Shown here in pieces: positions 28,649 through 37,413 of a stretch of DNA of 64,000 nucleotides. The notes beneath the pieces were generated by a model, which did not search any database, was not told the origin of the DNA, and worked only from the letters and a program-made list of their open reading frames with translations. The first letter of the stretch is position 1. The number at the start of each line of letters is the position of its first letter. The DNA is from Thermasporomyces sp036564245. GTDB taxonomy: Bacteria > Actinomycetota > Actinomycetes > Propionibacteriales > Actinopolymorphaceae. Position numbers and translations under genes: made by a program. The stretch lies in assembly GCA_036564245.1 (NCBI GenBank), contig DATCKU010000030.1, positions 1-64,000 on the forward strand, in the 5' to 3' direction.

Positions 28649-29896
28649 ATGAACGGCACGCTCGTCCTCACGTTCTTCACCGGTCTCGCGCTCGGCGCTG
28701 CCCTCGGCATGTTGCTGATGCGCCTGCACGTGGCCGAGCGCCTGGCACGCACCACAGCAGAGCGCGACGCGGCCGAGGACCGCCTGGCCGAGCTCACCGC
28801 CGACCGACGTGCTCTCACCGAACACTTCCGGGCCGTGTCCGCCGACGCCGTGGCGCAGTCGAGCCGGCAGCTGCTCGACCTCACCGACGCGCGCCTTCGC
28901 ACGGCTGAGAACGTCGCCCAGCAGGTCATCGCGCCGGTGAAGGAGAGCCTGGATCGCTTCGACGCCAGGCTGCGGGAGCTCGAGCAATCTCGCGTCGCCC
29001 TGCAGTCGGCGTTGCGCGAGCAGGTCGAGGCCGTCCGCATCACCGGCGAGGCGCTCCGCAAGGAGACGGCGGCATTGGCGACCGCCTTGCGCAAGCCACA
29101 AGTGCGTGGTCGGTGGGGTGAGTTGCACCTCGCCCGGGCCGCCGAGCTGGCGGGGCTCAGCGAGCTCTGTGACGTCGAGTTCCAACGCACCACCGTCAAC
29201 ACCGACGGCGACGTCGACGGTGTGCAGCGGCCCGACCTCGTGGTCAACCTTGCCGGCGGCAAGCACGTCGTCGTCGATGCCAAGGTGCCGCTGGAGGCGT
29301 TCCTGGAGGCCGCCGAGGCCGCAGACGACAGCACGCGAGCCGAGCGCCTGGCCGCGCACGCGCGGCAGGTGCGCGCTCATGTCGACAGCCTCGCCAGCAA
29401 GGCGTACTGGCGCCGGTTGCCCGCGACTCCGGAGTTCGTCGTGCTGTTCATGCCCGGCGAGGCATTCCTCTCCCATGCGCTGGAGGCCGATCCCTCGTTG
29501 CTGGAGTACGCCGCCGAGCGTCGCGTGATCCTCGCGACTCCGAGCACGCTGATCGCGTTGCTTCGCACGGTCGCGTACGCGTGGACCGAGCAGACCCTCA
29601 CCCACAACGCCCGTGAGGTCTTCGAGCTCGGCCGCGAGCTCTACCAGCGGTTGAGTCGGATGGGCCGACACCTCGATCGGCTCGGCCGCTCGCTCTCCGG
29701 CGCGGTCGGCGCCTACAACGAGGCGATAGGCTCCCTCGAGACTCGCGTGCTGGTATCCGCCCGCCGGCTGCACGAGCTCAAGCTCACGAGTGAGGACTTG
29801 GCTGGGCCCGCGCCGGTCGATCAGGCGGTACGTCCCCTCACCGCTCCGGAGCTGCTCAGGTCGGCCGCGATGCCGGAAAGCGTCGAGCCCGCCTAG
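28649..29896 (+). CDS. rmuC: DNA recombination protein RmuC
   Basis: 415 residues. An N-terminal membrane segment (LVLTFFTGLALGAALGMLL) and a coiled coil (about residues 25-150) precede the RmuC core with QVRGRWGELHL, VVDAKVPLEAFLEA and SHALEADPSLLEYA motifs. The family is nuclease-like and limits inversions at short repeats; biochemical activity is poorly defined. ATG 28649 is the likely start; the frame is open 630 bases further upstream but overlaps ychF antisense and has no coding character. No good ribosome-binding site (GTGGATCTC). Confidence 0.88.
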   Translation: MNGTLVLTFFTGLALGAALGMLLMRLHVAERLARTTAERDAAEDRLAELTADRRALTEHFRAVSADAVAQSSRQLLDLTDARLRTAENVAQQVIAPVKESLDRFDARLRELEQSRVALQSALREQVEAVRITGEALRKETAALATALRKPQVRGRWGELHLARAAELAGLSELCDVEFQRTTVNTDGDVDGVQRPDLVVNLAGGKHVVVDAKVPLEAFLEAAEAADDSTRAERLAAHARQVRAHVDSLASKAYWRRLPATPEFVVLFMPGEAFLSHALEADPSLLEYAAERRVILATPSTLIALLRTVAYAWTEQTLTHNAREVFELGRELYQRLSRMGRHLDRLGRSLSGAVGAYNEAIGSLETRVLVSARRLHELKLTSEDLAGPAPVDQAVRPLTAPELLRSAAMPESVEPA

Positions 29897-29997
29897 GGCC
29901 TTCGCCTGCCGATCTTCCGGCGCGAGCGGCGTAAATTCTTCGGGACAAATCCACCCATGGGTGGTGAACCGTCACGTTTGGGCAATATCGTGCTGAC

Positions 29998-32595
29998 GTG
30001 CCGGAATCCAGTTGGAACAGTACGCCAGATCCTGCGTACTTCCCGCCGACTCCGCACACGCAAGGTCACTATCAACGTACGCAGAGTCATCCAGGACACG
30101 ACCCCACAGGCCGGCAAGATCTCGACGCGAGCGCGTGGGGCGAAGACCCCGACGGCGTGCCCGGCGCTGGGACGGGCGCCCACGGCAACGTCTCCGGCCG
30201 CGCTGCTGAACGGCCAGAGGAGCTGGCGGCTTGGCACGGAGGGGTCGAGGCCGATGACCTCCCGCCCACGGGTGAACCCGGTGGCGGGCGCCGCATGGCA
30301 CCTCGCGCAGAACGCTCGCACGATCCAGAGCTCCGCGACTTCCCTGGCTACGACCTTCCCGGGTACGGCCACGCTGGCACCTACGGTCAAGGCAGCGAGT
30401 ACCAGGCGGGTGACCACCACACGGCTGCCACTCCGGACATCGCACCGGACCCACACCAAGTCGTCCGAGGCTCGTACGGACGCCGCGCCCGGGTTGCTCC
30501 GGAAGATCTCGACGCGAGTTGGCACGACAACCCGGCCGCTCGCAGCGGATCGTGGGGCGAGCAGCATGCCGAGCCGGCAGCCGGGCGCCGGAAACGAACC
30601 CTCGAGCCGACCGCATCGCCGACCGGGCCGACGGAGACGACTGGGCCAGCCGGTGCGGACACGCCGAGCGCACCGACGCCGCCTGCCGCTTCGGGTGGAC
30701 GACGCAAACGCACGGACGTCGCCGACCACGATCGACTCGTCCTGGACCAGGTGCTGCTCGACCTGCCCTCCGTACCGCCGCGGTATTCCTGGTCAGGCGA
30801 GAACGTCACGACTGGGAGCTGGCGACGGACCGGCGATCCCGCACTGAGCGCGGCAGAGCCAGCAGGCTTCGCCATACCGCACGTCGTTCCAGATCCGAGC
30901 GGGGCTCGCGAACCACCACCTGCCATCCGCCGGGACGAGCCAGGGTGGGGACCGGAGTGGGGGCTCGGACCGGCGGACCAAGCGAACGACCTGTGGTCGT
31001 CCGACAGTCACGTGAGGACGACGCCGGGCTCGCACCGGGCGCCGGATCCGCCGCTGTCGTATGAGGTGCGCCCGGAGGACGCCCTGCTGCAGGACATCCT
31101 GCCGGACTCCGGCGAGGACACCACGACCGGATTTCATGCGGTCAGCGACTATGCGGAACCCTCGCACGCACCCCAGACGTCCTCGTACGGCTCAGGCACG
31201 ACCGACGCTCGTGGGTACGAACACTTCGCCTACGAGCCTGTCCAGGAATTCGGTCCGCCTCGAAGCTCGTCGTACCCGCCCTCGCACGCCGACGCCAGCG
31301 GTCAGCACCTGGCCACCGACGATCTCACCGCCCGCGATCTCGACCGGAGTGGGTCTCCCGGGCAGCGGCTGAGCCTGACCGACGCGGAATCGATGATCAT
31401 GCTTCCGCCGGTCACGCTGGGTCCGGATCCGAGCGGTGACGAGAGCCACCTCGTGCACTCGGGACTGGACGATCGGCCGAGTGAGCGTCAGCGCCGGCGC
31501 TCCCTCGAGGAGCCGTTAGAGGACCGGCCGAGCCAGCGTCAGGGTCGGCACTCCCTCGAGGACCCATGGGAAGATCGGCCGAGCCAGCGCCAACGTCGCC
31601 GCACCCCGGACGATCTCCTGGAGGGCCGTCCCAGCCAGCGACAACGCCGGAAAGGTCATCCGCAGGCCCGGTACGCCCGAGCCGCGCGAGCGTCAGCTCC
31701 CGGAACCGCCGGGCCCAGCGAGCCGGCCGATCCGTTCGCCGAGCAGTACCGGAGGCAGTACGCCAGAGGCCAACCCGACCCACACCACGCGTCGCCGCGA
31801 GGCACCACCGCTCGAAGCGGTGACGCCCGAGGCACGGAGGCGGCGCACGCCCGACGCACAGATCAGGCGCCCGACCCCATGCGGCTGCGGCATGGCAGAG
31901 ACGCCGACCCTGAGCGGCCCCAACCTGCACGCCTGCACGCCGCCCATGCCACGACATCGGAGTTGGGCAGGTCCGGCGGGAGGATCTCGCTCTCTGATCT
32001 CACCCAACCCGAGGCGGTCCCTCCGGCCGTAGCGGCCCTCCACGGAGCCCACGGGCCAATGCGGTCGGACAAGGGGGCGCGGCGGGCTGCCCGTCGCGGC
32101 GGTCGTGGGGCGAGGGCGGGACATCGGGTGCGCCGAACCCGGCAACCCGGTCTCACCAGTCCCCTGGCCGTCGCCGCCGCGATCCTCGGAGCGCTGTGCT
32201 TCGCCTACATCGACCTTCAGGTCAGCGAACGGCTCGGCGTGATCTTCGCCGGAGGGTTCGTCCTGACCTCGCTCGCCGTGGCCGTGACGATCCGGCGCTC
32301 CGACGTGTTCACCGCAGGCGTGCTTCCGCCTCTTGCGGGGCTTGCGACGTTCGCTGTGATCGGGATCCTGGCCCCGGACCGCCTCGCTCCCACGAGCGAG
32401 CCGGTGGTGGCCGTCCTCGCCGGCCTGGCATCGGAGTCGTGGACCTTGGCGGCAGGTTCGGCTGCGGCTTTGACCACTGTCGCGACCCGCGTCATTCTGG
32501 TGCGTCGCCGCGAGGGCGACCCTGACGCGCAGTTCGCAGATCCCGACGCAGCTCGGGCGGCAGTGCGAAGGTCAGACTCTCATCTGCGGTTCTGA
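29998..32595 (+). CDS. Large disordered protein with C-terminal DUF6542 membrane domain
   Basis: 865 residues from a GTG start. Residues 1-715 are low-complexity, rich in Pro, Gly, Arg, Asp, Ser and His, with no recognised domain. Residues 720-840 hold four hydrophobic helices of the actinobacterial DUF6542 type (SPLAVAAAILGALCFAYIDL...). DUF6542 genes usually sit beside ispH, xseA and rmuC, as here, but are normally much shorter. A 17-residue tandem repeat (DRPSQRQ-x-R core) is present four times at 31471-31674. The last 104 bases overlap the 3' end of ispH. Function unknown; a cytoplasmic disordered tail tethered to the membrane is inferred. Confidence 0.75.
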   Translation: MPESSWNSTPDPAYFPPTPHTQGHYQRTQSHPGHDPTGRQDLDASAWGEDPDGVPGAGTGAHGNVSGRAAERPEELAAWHGGVEADDLPPTGEPGGGRRMAPRAERSHDPELRDFPGYDLPGYGHAGTYGQGSEYQAGDHHTAATPDIAPDPHQVVRGSYGRRARVAPEDLDASWHDNPAARSGSWGEQHAEPAAGRRKRTLEPTASPTGPTETTGPAGADTPSAPTPPAASGGRRKRTDVADHDRLVLDQVLLDLPSVPPRYSWSGENVTTGSWRRTGDPALSAAEPAGFAIPHVVPDPSGAREPPPAIRRDEPGWGPEWGLGPADQANDLWSSDSHVRTTPGSHRAPDPPLSYEVRPEDALLQDILPDSGEDTTTGFHAVSDYAEPSHAPQTSSYGSGTTDARGYEHFAYEPVQEFGPPRSSSYPPSHADASGQHLATDDLTARDLDRSGSPGQRLSLTDAESMIMLPPVTLGPDPSGDESHLVHSGLDDRPSERQRRRSLEEPLEDRPSQRQGRHSLEDPWEDRPSQRQRRRTPDDLLEGRPSQRQRRKGHPQARYARAARASAPGTAGPSEPADPFAEQYRRQYARGQPDPHHASPRGTTARSGDARGTEAAHARRTDQAPDPMRLRHGRDADPERPQPARLHAAHATTSELGRSGGRISLSDLTQPEAVPPAVAALHGAHGPMRSDKGARRAARRGGRGARAGHRVRRTRQPGLTSPLAVAAAILGALCFAYIDLQVSERLGVIFAGGFVLTSLAVAVTIRRSDVFTAGVLPPLAGLATFAVIGILAPDRLAPTSEPVVAVLAGLASESWTLAAGSAAALTTVATRVILVRRREGDPDAQFADPDAARAAVRRSDSHLRF
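31471..31674 (+). repeat. Four tandem copies of a 51-base coding repeat
   Basis: Units start at 31471, 31522, 31573 and 31624, each 17 codons. They read DRPSERQRRRSLEEPLE, DRPSQRQGRHSLEDPWE, DRPSQRQRRRTPDDLLE and GRPSQRQRRKGH-. The reading frame is kept, and the basic RPS(Q/E)RQ core is the most conserved part. They lie within the disordered region of the DUF6542 protein. Confidence 0.85.
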
Positions 32596-33508
32596 CCTCT
32601 TCGGCGGGCGGGAACCCGTACTCGCGGAGCAACTCGAGCACGCCTTGCACCAAGGAGTCCGGAACGGACGCTCCACTCGTGACGCCGACGACCGAGACGC
32701 CTTCAAGCCAGCGGGGATCGACCTCCGAGGCGTTGTCCACCCGGTACGCCGCAGGGGCGCCCGCCTCGAGGGCGACCTCCACGAGGCGTACGGAGTTGGA
32801 GGAGTTGGCCGAGCCCACCACGATCACCAGGTCGGCCTGTGGAGCGATCTGCTTGATCGCCTGCTGCCGATTCTGGGTGGCGTAGCAGATGTCGTCGCTC
32901 GGGGGGTCGAGCAGCAGTGGGAACCGCTTGCGGAGCCGCTCGACGGTCTGCATGGTCTCGTCGACCGACAGGGTGGTCTGGGAAAGCCATGACACCTTCG
33001 AGGGATCCCTGACCTGGATCCGGTCGACGTCGTCGGGGCTCTCGACCAGCTGGATGTGGTCGGGCGCCTCCCCTGACGTTCCTTCGACCTCCTCGTGACC
33101 AGCGTGACCTATCAGCAGGATGTCGCGTCCGTCCGCTGCGAACCGTTTGGCCTCCTGATGCACCTTGGTCACGAGTGGACAGGTGGCGTCGATGGTCTTC
33201 AGGGACCGCTCGCGCGCCTGCGCGTGTACCGCAGGCGCCACGCCGTGGGCGGAGAACACCACCGTGGAACCTTCCGGCACCTCGTCGAGCTCCTCGACGA
33301 AGATCGCCCCCTTCGCCTCCAACGTGTCCACGACGTGCTTGTTGTGCACGATCTGCTTGCGCACGTAGATCGGCGGACCGTAGAGGTCGAGTGCCTTCTC
33401 GACGGTGACCACCGCACGGTCGACTCCCGCGCAGTAGCCGCGCGGAGCGGCCAGCAGGACGCGCCTACCTTGGCCTGAAGACCGTTGCGTCGACGTCATA
33501 GCACTCAT
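32492..33508 (-). CDS. ispH: 4-hydroxy-3-methylbut-2-enyl diphosphate reductase
   Basis: 338 residues. It performs the last step of the MEP pathway, giving IPP and DMAPP. The three cluster cysteines are visible in GYCAGVDRAV, DATCPLVTKVH and DDICYATQNRQ; SANSSNSVRL and TSGASVPDSLV are further family motifs. IPP feeds the prenyl tail of menaquinone made by MenA in this window. The 3' end overlaps the convergent DUF6542 gene by 104 bases. ATG 33508 is the start, with ATG 33499 (MTSTQ) an alternative. Confidence 0.94.
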   Translation of the reverse strand: MSAMTSTQRSSGQGRRVLLAAPRGYCAGVDRAVVTVEKALDLYGPPIYVRKQIVHNKHVVDTLEAKGAIFVEELDEVPEGSTVVFSAHGVAPAVHAQARERSLKTIDATCPLVTKVHQEAKRFAADGRDILLIGHAGHEEVEGTSGEAPDHIQLVESPDDVDRIQVRDPSKVSWLSQTTLSVDETMQTVERLRKRFPLLLDPPSDDICYATQNRQQAIKQIAPQADLVIVVGSANSSNSVRLVEVALEAGAPAAYRVDNASEVDPRWLEGVSVVGVTSGASVPDSLVQGVLELLREYGFPPAEEVRTADESLTFALPPELRRDLRTARQGRPRGDAPE

Positions 33509-33547
33509 CGTAGGCAGAGCCGGTCCAACAACACGGCCCCGGTGAGA

Positions 33548-33600
33548 ATGACCACGCGTGGCGGGCGCCTACCCGCCATGGCAGGCGCCCGCACACGGCG
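33548..33600 (+). repeat. MT micro-ORF repeat, copy 7
   Basis: ATG 33548 begins MTTRGGRLPAMAGARTRRR. The frame then stays open into sequence antisense to the GH20 gene, so only the first 17 codons match the family. It lies between the GH20 3' end and the ispH 5' end, on the opposite strand to both. CGGGCGCC and GGCGCCCG within it can pair as a hairpin. Confidence 0.6.
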
Positions 33601-33631
33601 GCGGTACTACTCACCGATCAATGGGCACCGA

Positions 33632-35575
33632 TCACTGGGCATAGTCGGCTCGCAGCTGTTCCCACCTGGCGATACTGTCCGCCAGTCCGCCCGGACGGTT
33701 ACGCGCAAGCCAGATCCGGCGGTACTCCTCGATGATCGTCTCGAGGTCAGCGGCGAGCTCTCGGCGTTCGGCACTGGCGTCGGACACCGCGTCCAGGACG
33801 AGCAGGCCACGCCGGCAGGCGTGGCGCAACATGCGTGCCGTGTTCTCGAACTCCGCCTCGACCAACGTCGCATCGGGCGCGGTAGAGGTGGCCGAGCCGA
33901 GCCGGCTCATCGCCTCGTCGACCGCGTCGAGTGCCGCGCGGAAGGCGTCCGGGGTGATCTCGCTGATCCGCGGGCCCCACGGCCGATCATGGCTTGCAAT
34001 CTCGTCCAACCGCAGCTGCAGCAACCAGAAGAGCACCGAGGAGTTGGGCGGCTCGACGCCCAGCGTGGCGTAGACGTTGCCGAGGTCGTACGCGAGCTTG
34101 CCCAGCGAACCGCTGGGATCAGCGAAGGCGTAGCGGCTCACTGCCTGCGCCACGTCAAGGTCGCGATTGGCCTCAAGACCCCAGGCATAGGCCGCACCGG
34201 CCACGAACCCCAGGTAGCTCACGGGGAGGGCCTGCCAGTGCCCGCGGTCGCCCCAGTCGGTGATGAGATAGCCGGCCGCGTTGTTGCGAAGACCGTTCTC
34301 GGCGGCACTCGCGAGGTTGCCCAGGGCGTTCTTCGTACGCCCGGCGATGCTGCACCACGACGACGTGCCCGGGCAGGTGTAGAACGCAAGCCCGGCCGCG
34401 GCATAGCGCTCACACATCGTGGCGAACGGATGGTTGGCTTCGTACCCCCACCCGAGCGCGACGACATCCGTCGGGAGCTCAGGAATGAGCTCCGGGTGCT
34501 GCTCGATGATGTCGCCCCAGAACATCATCGTGCGTCCGCGGTCGGTGACCTCCTGGTAGATCTTGCGCAGGAAGTCGAGGTAGACCCGCCCGGTGCCCAG
34601 CTTCTCGCACAGCTCCTTGCTGCGCCCTTGCCCGAGATCGAAGGTCTCGTCGCACCCGACGTTGAACAGCCGGCTGGAAAAGTGCGGGAGCAGCTCGTCA
34701 TAGAGACTGCGCAGCAGGTCCAGACTTCCCGGCTCGGTAGGCGCCAGGCTGAACGGCCCGCGCGCCTCGCCCCACGGGGTCGTGAACCCGTCGCGGACCT
34801 CCGCGAGTGGCGCATAGCGCGGATGCTCGAGCCACCGATGCATGTGCCCGAACGAGTTCTGGTTGGGCACGAGCTCGACGAAGCGCTCCCGACAGTAGGC
34901 ATCGAGCTCGAGGATCTCCTCACCCGTGACTGGCGAGGCGTTCGCCCACACCTCCGGGTGTTGGTGGTACGCGAACGTGTGCTCGGTGTAGAGCTGCAGC
35001 TGGTTGATCTTCCAGCTGGCCAGCATGTCGACCAGCGCATACAGCGTCTGCATGGTCGGCACCTTGTCCCGGCTGATGTCGAGCATGACACCCCGGGCCG
35101 CGTGGTCGGGCCAGTCGGAGATCCGCAGGCACGGCAGCCTGGGTGCGGTCTGCTCGATCACCTGGATCAGGGTGCACACGCCGTAGAAGACACCTTGCGG
35201 TGTGCTCGCCTGCACGAGAAGCCGCTCCGGCGTGATCGACAGCTCGTACCCCTGCTCCGGCAGGGCACTGTCGGCGGCGACGCGCAGGATCGCCGCGATC
35301 TCTCGCTCCGGGCCGGCCGCGGTCGCCGAGATCTGCCAGCTCACACCGGCGTGGTCGGCGACTGCCTGCTGCAGCCTGCGTGCAGTGAAGAGCAGGTCGC
35401 CTGGACGGTCAGCCTCGATGACGATGCGGCGGCTCACCGTGGCTTGCGAGGCGGACTCGGAGCCGGAGTCCGGACCGATCAGGCAGGATCCGGGATCGAG
35501 CTCGGCGGTTCGCGGTTGCGGAACCAACAGGAGGGCACGTGGGTCAGTCGGCTGTGCAGTTTGAGCTGGATTCAT
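33632..35575 (-). CDS. GH20 family beta-N-acetylhexosaminidase
   Basis: 647 residues. An N-terminal GH20b-like domain (about 10-150) precedes the catalytic barrel. The catalytic pair is visible as Asp309-Glu310 in NVGCDETFD, and GVMLDISRDKVPTM begins the barrel. The enzyme removes terminal GlcNAc or GalNAc. No signal peptide is seen, so it acts on imported oligosaccharides in the cytoplasm. ATG 35575 is the start, 25 bases from the divergent xseA start. A TACTGT box eight bases upstream may be its -10 element. Confidence 0.88.
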   Translation of the reverse strand: MNPAQTAQPTDPRALLLVPQPRTAELDPGSCLIGPDSGSESASQATVSRRIVIEADRPGDLLFTARRLQQAVADHAGVSWQISATAAGPEREIAAILRVAADSALPEQGYELSITPERLLVQASTPQGVFYGVCTLIQVIEQTAPRLPCLRISDWPDHAARGVMLDISRDKVPTMQTLYALVDMLASWKINQLQLYTEHTFAYHQHPEVWANASPVTGEEILELDAYCRERFVELVPNQNSFGHMHRWLEHPRYAPLAEVRDGFTTPWGEARGPFSLAPTEPGSLDLLRSLYDELLPHFSSRLFNVGCDETFDLGQGRSKELCEKLGTGRVYLDFLRKIYQEVTDRGRTMMFWGDIIEQHPELIPELPTDVVALGWGYEANHPFATMCERYAAAGLAFYTCPGTSSWCSIAGRTKNALGNLASAAENGLRNNAAGYLITDWGDRGHWQALPVSYLGFVAGAAYAWGLEANRDLDVAQAVSRYAFADPSGSLGKLAYDLGNVYATLGVEPPNSSVLFWLLQLRLDEIASHDRPWGPRISEITPDAFRAALDAVDEAMSRLGSATSTAPDATLVEAEFENTARMLRHACRRGLLVLDAVSDASAERRELAADLETIIEEYRRIWLARNRPGGLADSIARWEQLRADYAQ

Positions 35576-35587
35576 GTCGTATGACAG

Positions 35588-35593
35588 TACGCT
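35588..35593 (+). promoter_or_regulatory. Putative -10 box for leaderless xseA
   Basis: TACGCT is six bases before the xseA ATG. On the other strand TACTGT, overlapping it at 35584-35589, is eight bases before the GH20 start, so two promoters appear to overlap face to face. Confidence 0.45.
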
Positions 35594-35599
35594 GCCGGC

Positions 35600-36805
35600 A
35601 TGCCGTTGCAGACCTCCCCGGAACGGCCAGCTCCGGTACGCCAGATCGCCAATCTCGTCGCCCAGTGGATCGGGCGGCTCGGCGCGGTGTGGATCGAAGG
35701 GCAGATCGCCCAGCTCACCCGCCGGCCGGGCACCGCGACAGTGTTCCTGAGCCTGCGGGATCCGGTTGCGGACATCTCGATCCAGGTGAGTTGCCCGCGG
35801 ACGGTGTTCGACGTGATCGATCCTCCGGTGACCGAGGGTGCACGGGTGGTCGTGCACGCCCGACCGACGTACTACATTCCGCGCGGCACACTGACCTTCT
35901 CCGCAAGCGACATCCGTCCGGTCGGTCTCGGCGAGCTCCTCGCCCGGTTGGAACGCCTGAAGCGCCTGCTTGCGGCTGAGGGGTTGTTCGCGCCAGAACG
36001 CAAACGCCCGTTGCCGTTTCTGCCTCACGTCGTCGGGCTGATCTGCGGCCGGGGCTCAGCCGCCGAGCACGACGTCCTGGAGAACGCACGCCGACGCTGG
36101 GCAGCCGTGCGTTTTCGCGTCGAGAACGTCGCCGTCCAGGGCCCGCTCGCCGCCCGGCAGGTGATCGATGCGCTTCGCCGGCTGGACGACGACCCCGAGG
36201 TCGACGTCATCGTGCTGGCGCGAGGCGGAGGGTCGGTGGAGGACCTTCTGCCGTTCTCCGACGAGGGCCTGGTGCGTGCGATCGCGGACTGTCGTACGCC
36301 CGTGGTCAGCGCGATCGGGCACGAGCAGGACATGCCTTTGTGCGACCTCGTGGCCGACGTCCGCGCCTCGACGCCGACCGACGCCGCGCGGCGCATCGTC
36401 CCCGACGTCGCGGAGGAGGTGTCTCGGATCGCTGACCTGCGGGCCCGCAGCAGGCATGCGCTCGCGACCTACCTCGGCCGAGAGCTCACGACGCTGCAGG
36501 GTCTTCGGGCCCGGCTGGCGCTCCGTGACCCGGCCCACGAGTTGGGACGACGCCGCGAAGAGGTGGAGGCGTTGCGGGAACGTGGCCGCCGGTCGCTCGC
36601 GCAGATGCTCGACCGGGCACAGGACAACCTCGACCACCAGCTCGCCCGGGTACGCGCCTTGTCTCCCAAGGCGACCTTGGATCGCGGGTATGCGGTCTTG
36701 CGCAAGGCGCACGGTGAGGTGGTGCGCGACCCCGCGCAGGTCGAGGCCGGCGAGGAGCTCGACGCGCTGGTCTCGGGCGGCCGGTTCTCCGTGACAGTGC
36801 GTTGA
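35600..36805 (+). CDS. xseA: Exodeoxyribonuclease VII large subunit
   Basis: 401 residues. An N-terminal OB-fold (about 10-100) is followed by the catalytic domain with ARGGGSVEDLLPF, SAIGHEQDMPLCDLVADVRASTPTDAA and a C-terminal coiled coil. With XseB it degrades single-stranded DNA to short oligonucleotides. xseB follows after an unusually long 318-base gap that contains a micro-ORF repeat seven bases after this stop. Confidence 0.93.
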   Translation: MPLQTSPERPAPVRQIANLVAQWIGRLGAVWIEGQIAQLTRRPGTATVFLSLRDPVADISIQVSCPRTVFDVIDPPVTEGARVVVHARPTYYIPRGTLTFSASDIRPVGLGELLARLERLKRLLAAEGLFAPERKRPLPFLPHVVGLICGRGSAAEHDVLENARRRWAAVRFRVENVAVQGPLAARQVIDALRRLDDDPEVDVIVLARGGGSVEDLLPFSDEGLVRAIADCRTPVVSAIGHEQDMPLCDLVADVRASTPTDAARRIVPDVAEEVSRIADLRARSRHALATYLGRELTTLQGLRARLALRDPAHELGRRREEVEALRERGRRSLAQMLDRAQDNLDHQLARVRALSPKATLDRGYAVLRKAHGEVVRDPAQVEAGEELDALVSGGRFSVTVR

Positions 36806-36812
36806 AACCAAA

Positions 36813-36872
36813 ATGACCACGTTCGGTGGACTTCTTACCGCTCACAGCGGCTTGCATGCCTCGGAGAGGTAG
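36813..36872 (+). repeat. MT micro-ORF repeat, copy 8
   Basis: ATG 36813 lies seven bases after the xseA stop. It reads MTTFGGLLTAHSGLHASER then TAG (19 codons). Copy 10 at 42631 reads MTTFSGLITACRGLHASER; six of the differing codons between the two are synonymous, including TTG against CTT for one leucine. Confidence 0.65.
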
Positions 36873-37111
36873 CAAACATCAAGGCCTGATACGGCCGATG
36901 CTCCAGTGATGCGGTCGTCGCCCGGAGTGCCGGCCAGTCGGCCGGAGCGTCGGCGAGTCGCCCGGTCGATCCCTTCTGAGGTCGCCGGCACGAAGTAGTC
37001 CTCCGACGCCTGGCGCGACCGCAGATCACATGGCCCCGGTGGTACGACGATGTACCGGCGCTCGCATGGCTGCACTCCAATGATCAGCGGGTCGGCCGAC
37101 CATGCGACAGC

Positions 37112-37117
37112 TAGGGT
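37112..37117 (+). promoter_or_regulatory. Putative -10 box for leaderless xseB
   Basis: TAGGGT is six bases before the xseB GTG start, suggesting separate leaderless transcription of xseB. Confidence 0.42.
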
Positions 37118-37123
37118 TGAGCC

Positions 37124-37402
37124 GTGAGCGAGTCCACCGACCACGTTGACCGCACCGACCACGTCGCGCCCCAGACCACCCTTTCGTACGAACAGGCCCG
37201 CGACGAGCTGATCGATGTGGTTCGCCAGTTGGAGTCCGGAAACGCTTCGCTGGAAGAGTCGCTCCGCCTCTGGGAACGCGGCGAAGAGCTTGCAGCGACC
37301 TGCCAGGCCTGGCTGGACGGGGCCCGGCAGCGTCTCGAGGCGGCGAAGAACGGTTCGGCCGACCATTCGCCGGAGTCCGACCGCGCTGAACCAGACGAGT
37401 AG
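37124..37402 (+). CDS. xseB: Exodeoxyribonuclease VII small subunit
   Basis: 92 residues from a GTG start. The core LSYEQARDELIDVVRQLESGNASLEESLRLWERGEEL is diagnostic of XseB, a helical partner that binds the XseA coiled coil. The acidic, poorly conserved ends are normal. glpX follows after 11 bases, so the two may be cotranscribed. Confidence 0.92.
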   Translation: MSESTDHVDRTDHVAPQTTLSYEQARDELIDVVRQLESGNASLEESLRLWERGEELAATCQAWLDGARQRLEAAKNGSADHSPESDRAEPDE

Positions 37403-37413
37403 GGAGGGACTTG

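Larger units (their letters stand above)
36806..37123. other. Intergenic region between xseA and xseB
   Basis: 318 bases. It contains micro-ORF copy 8 at 36813-36872 and the putative xseB -10 box at 37112-37117. The rest shows no gene, hairpin or promoter I can support. xseA and xseB are usually closely spaced, so the separation is notable. Confidence 0.4.

Noticed and set aside
31471..31674. Four regular repeats that could suggest a CRISPR array
   Set aside because: The units are 51 bases and directly adjacent without spacers, keep the reading frame and encode peptide repeats.
33485..35584. A 699-codon open frame on the plus strand, antisense to GH20
   Set aside because: Low-complexity Arg/Val/Leu-rich translation without a domain. 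Only its start, the micro-ORF at 33548, was kept as a repeat copy.
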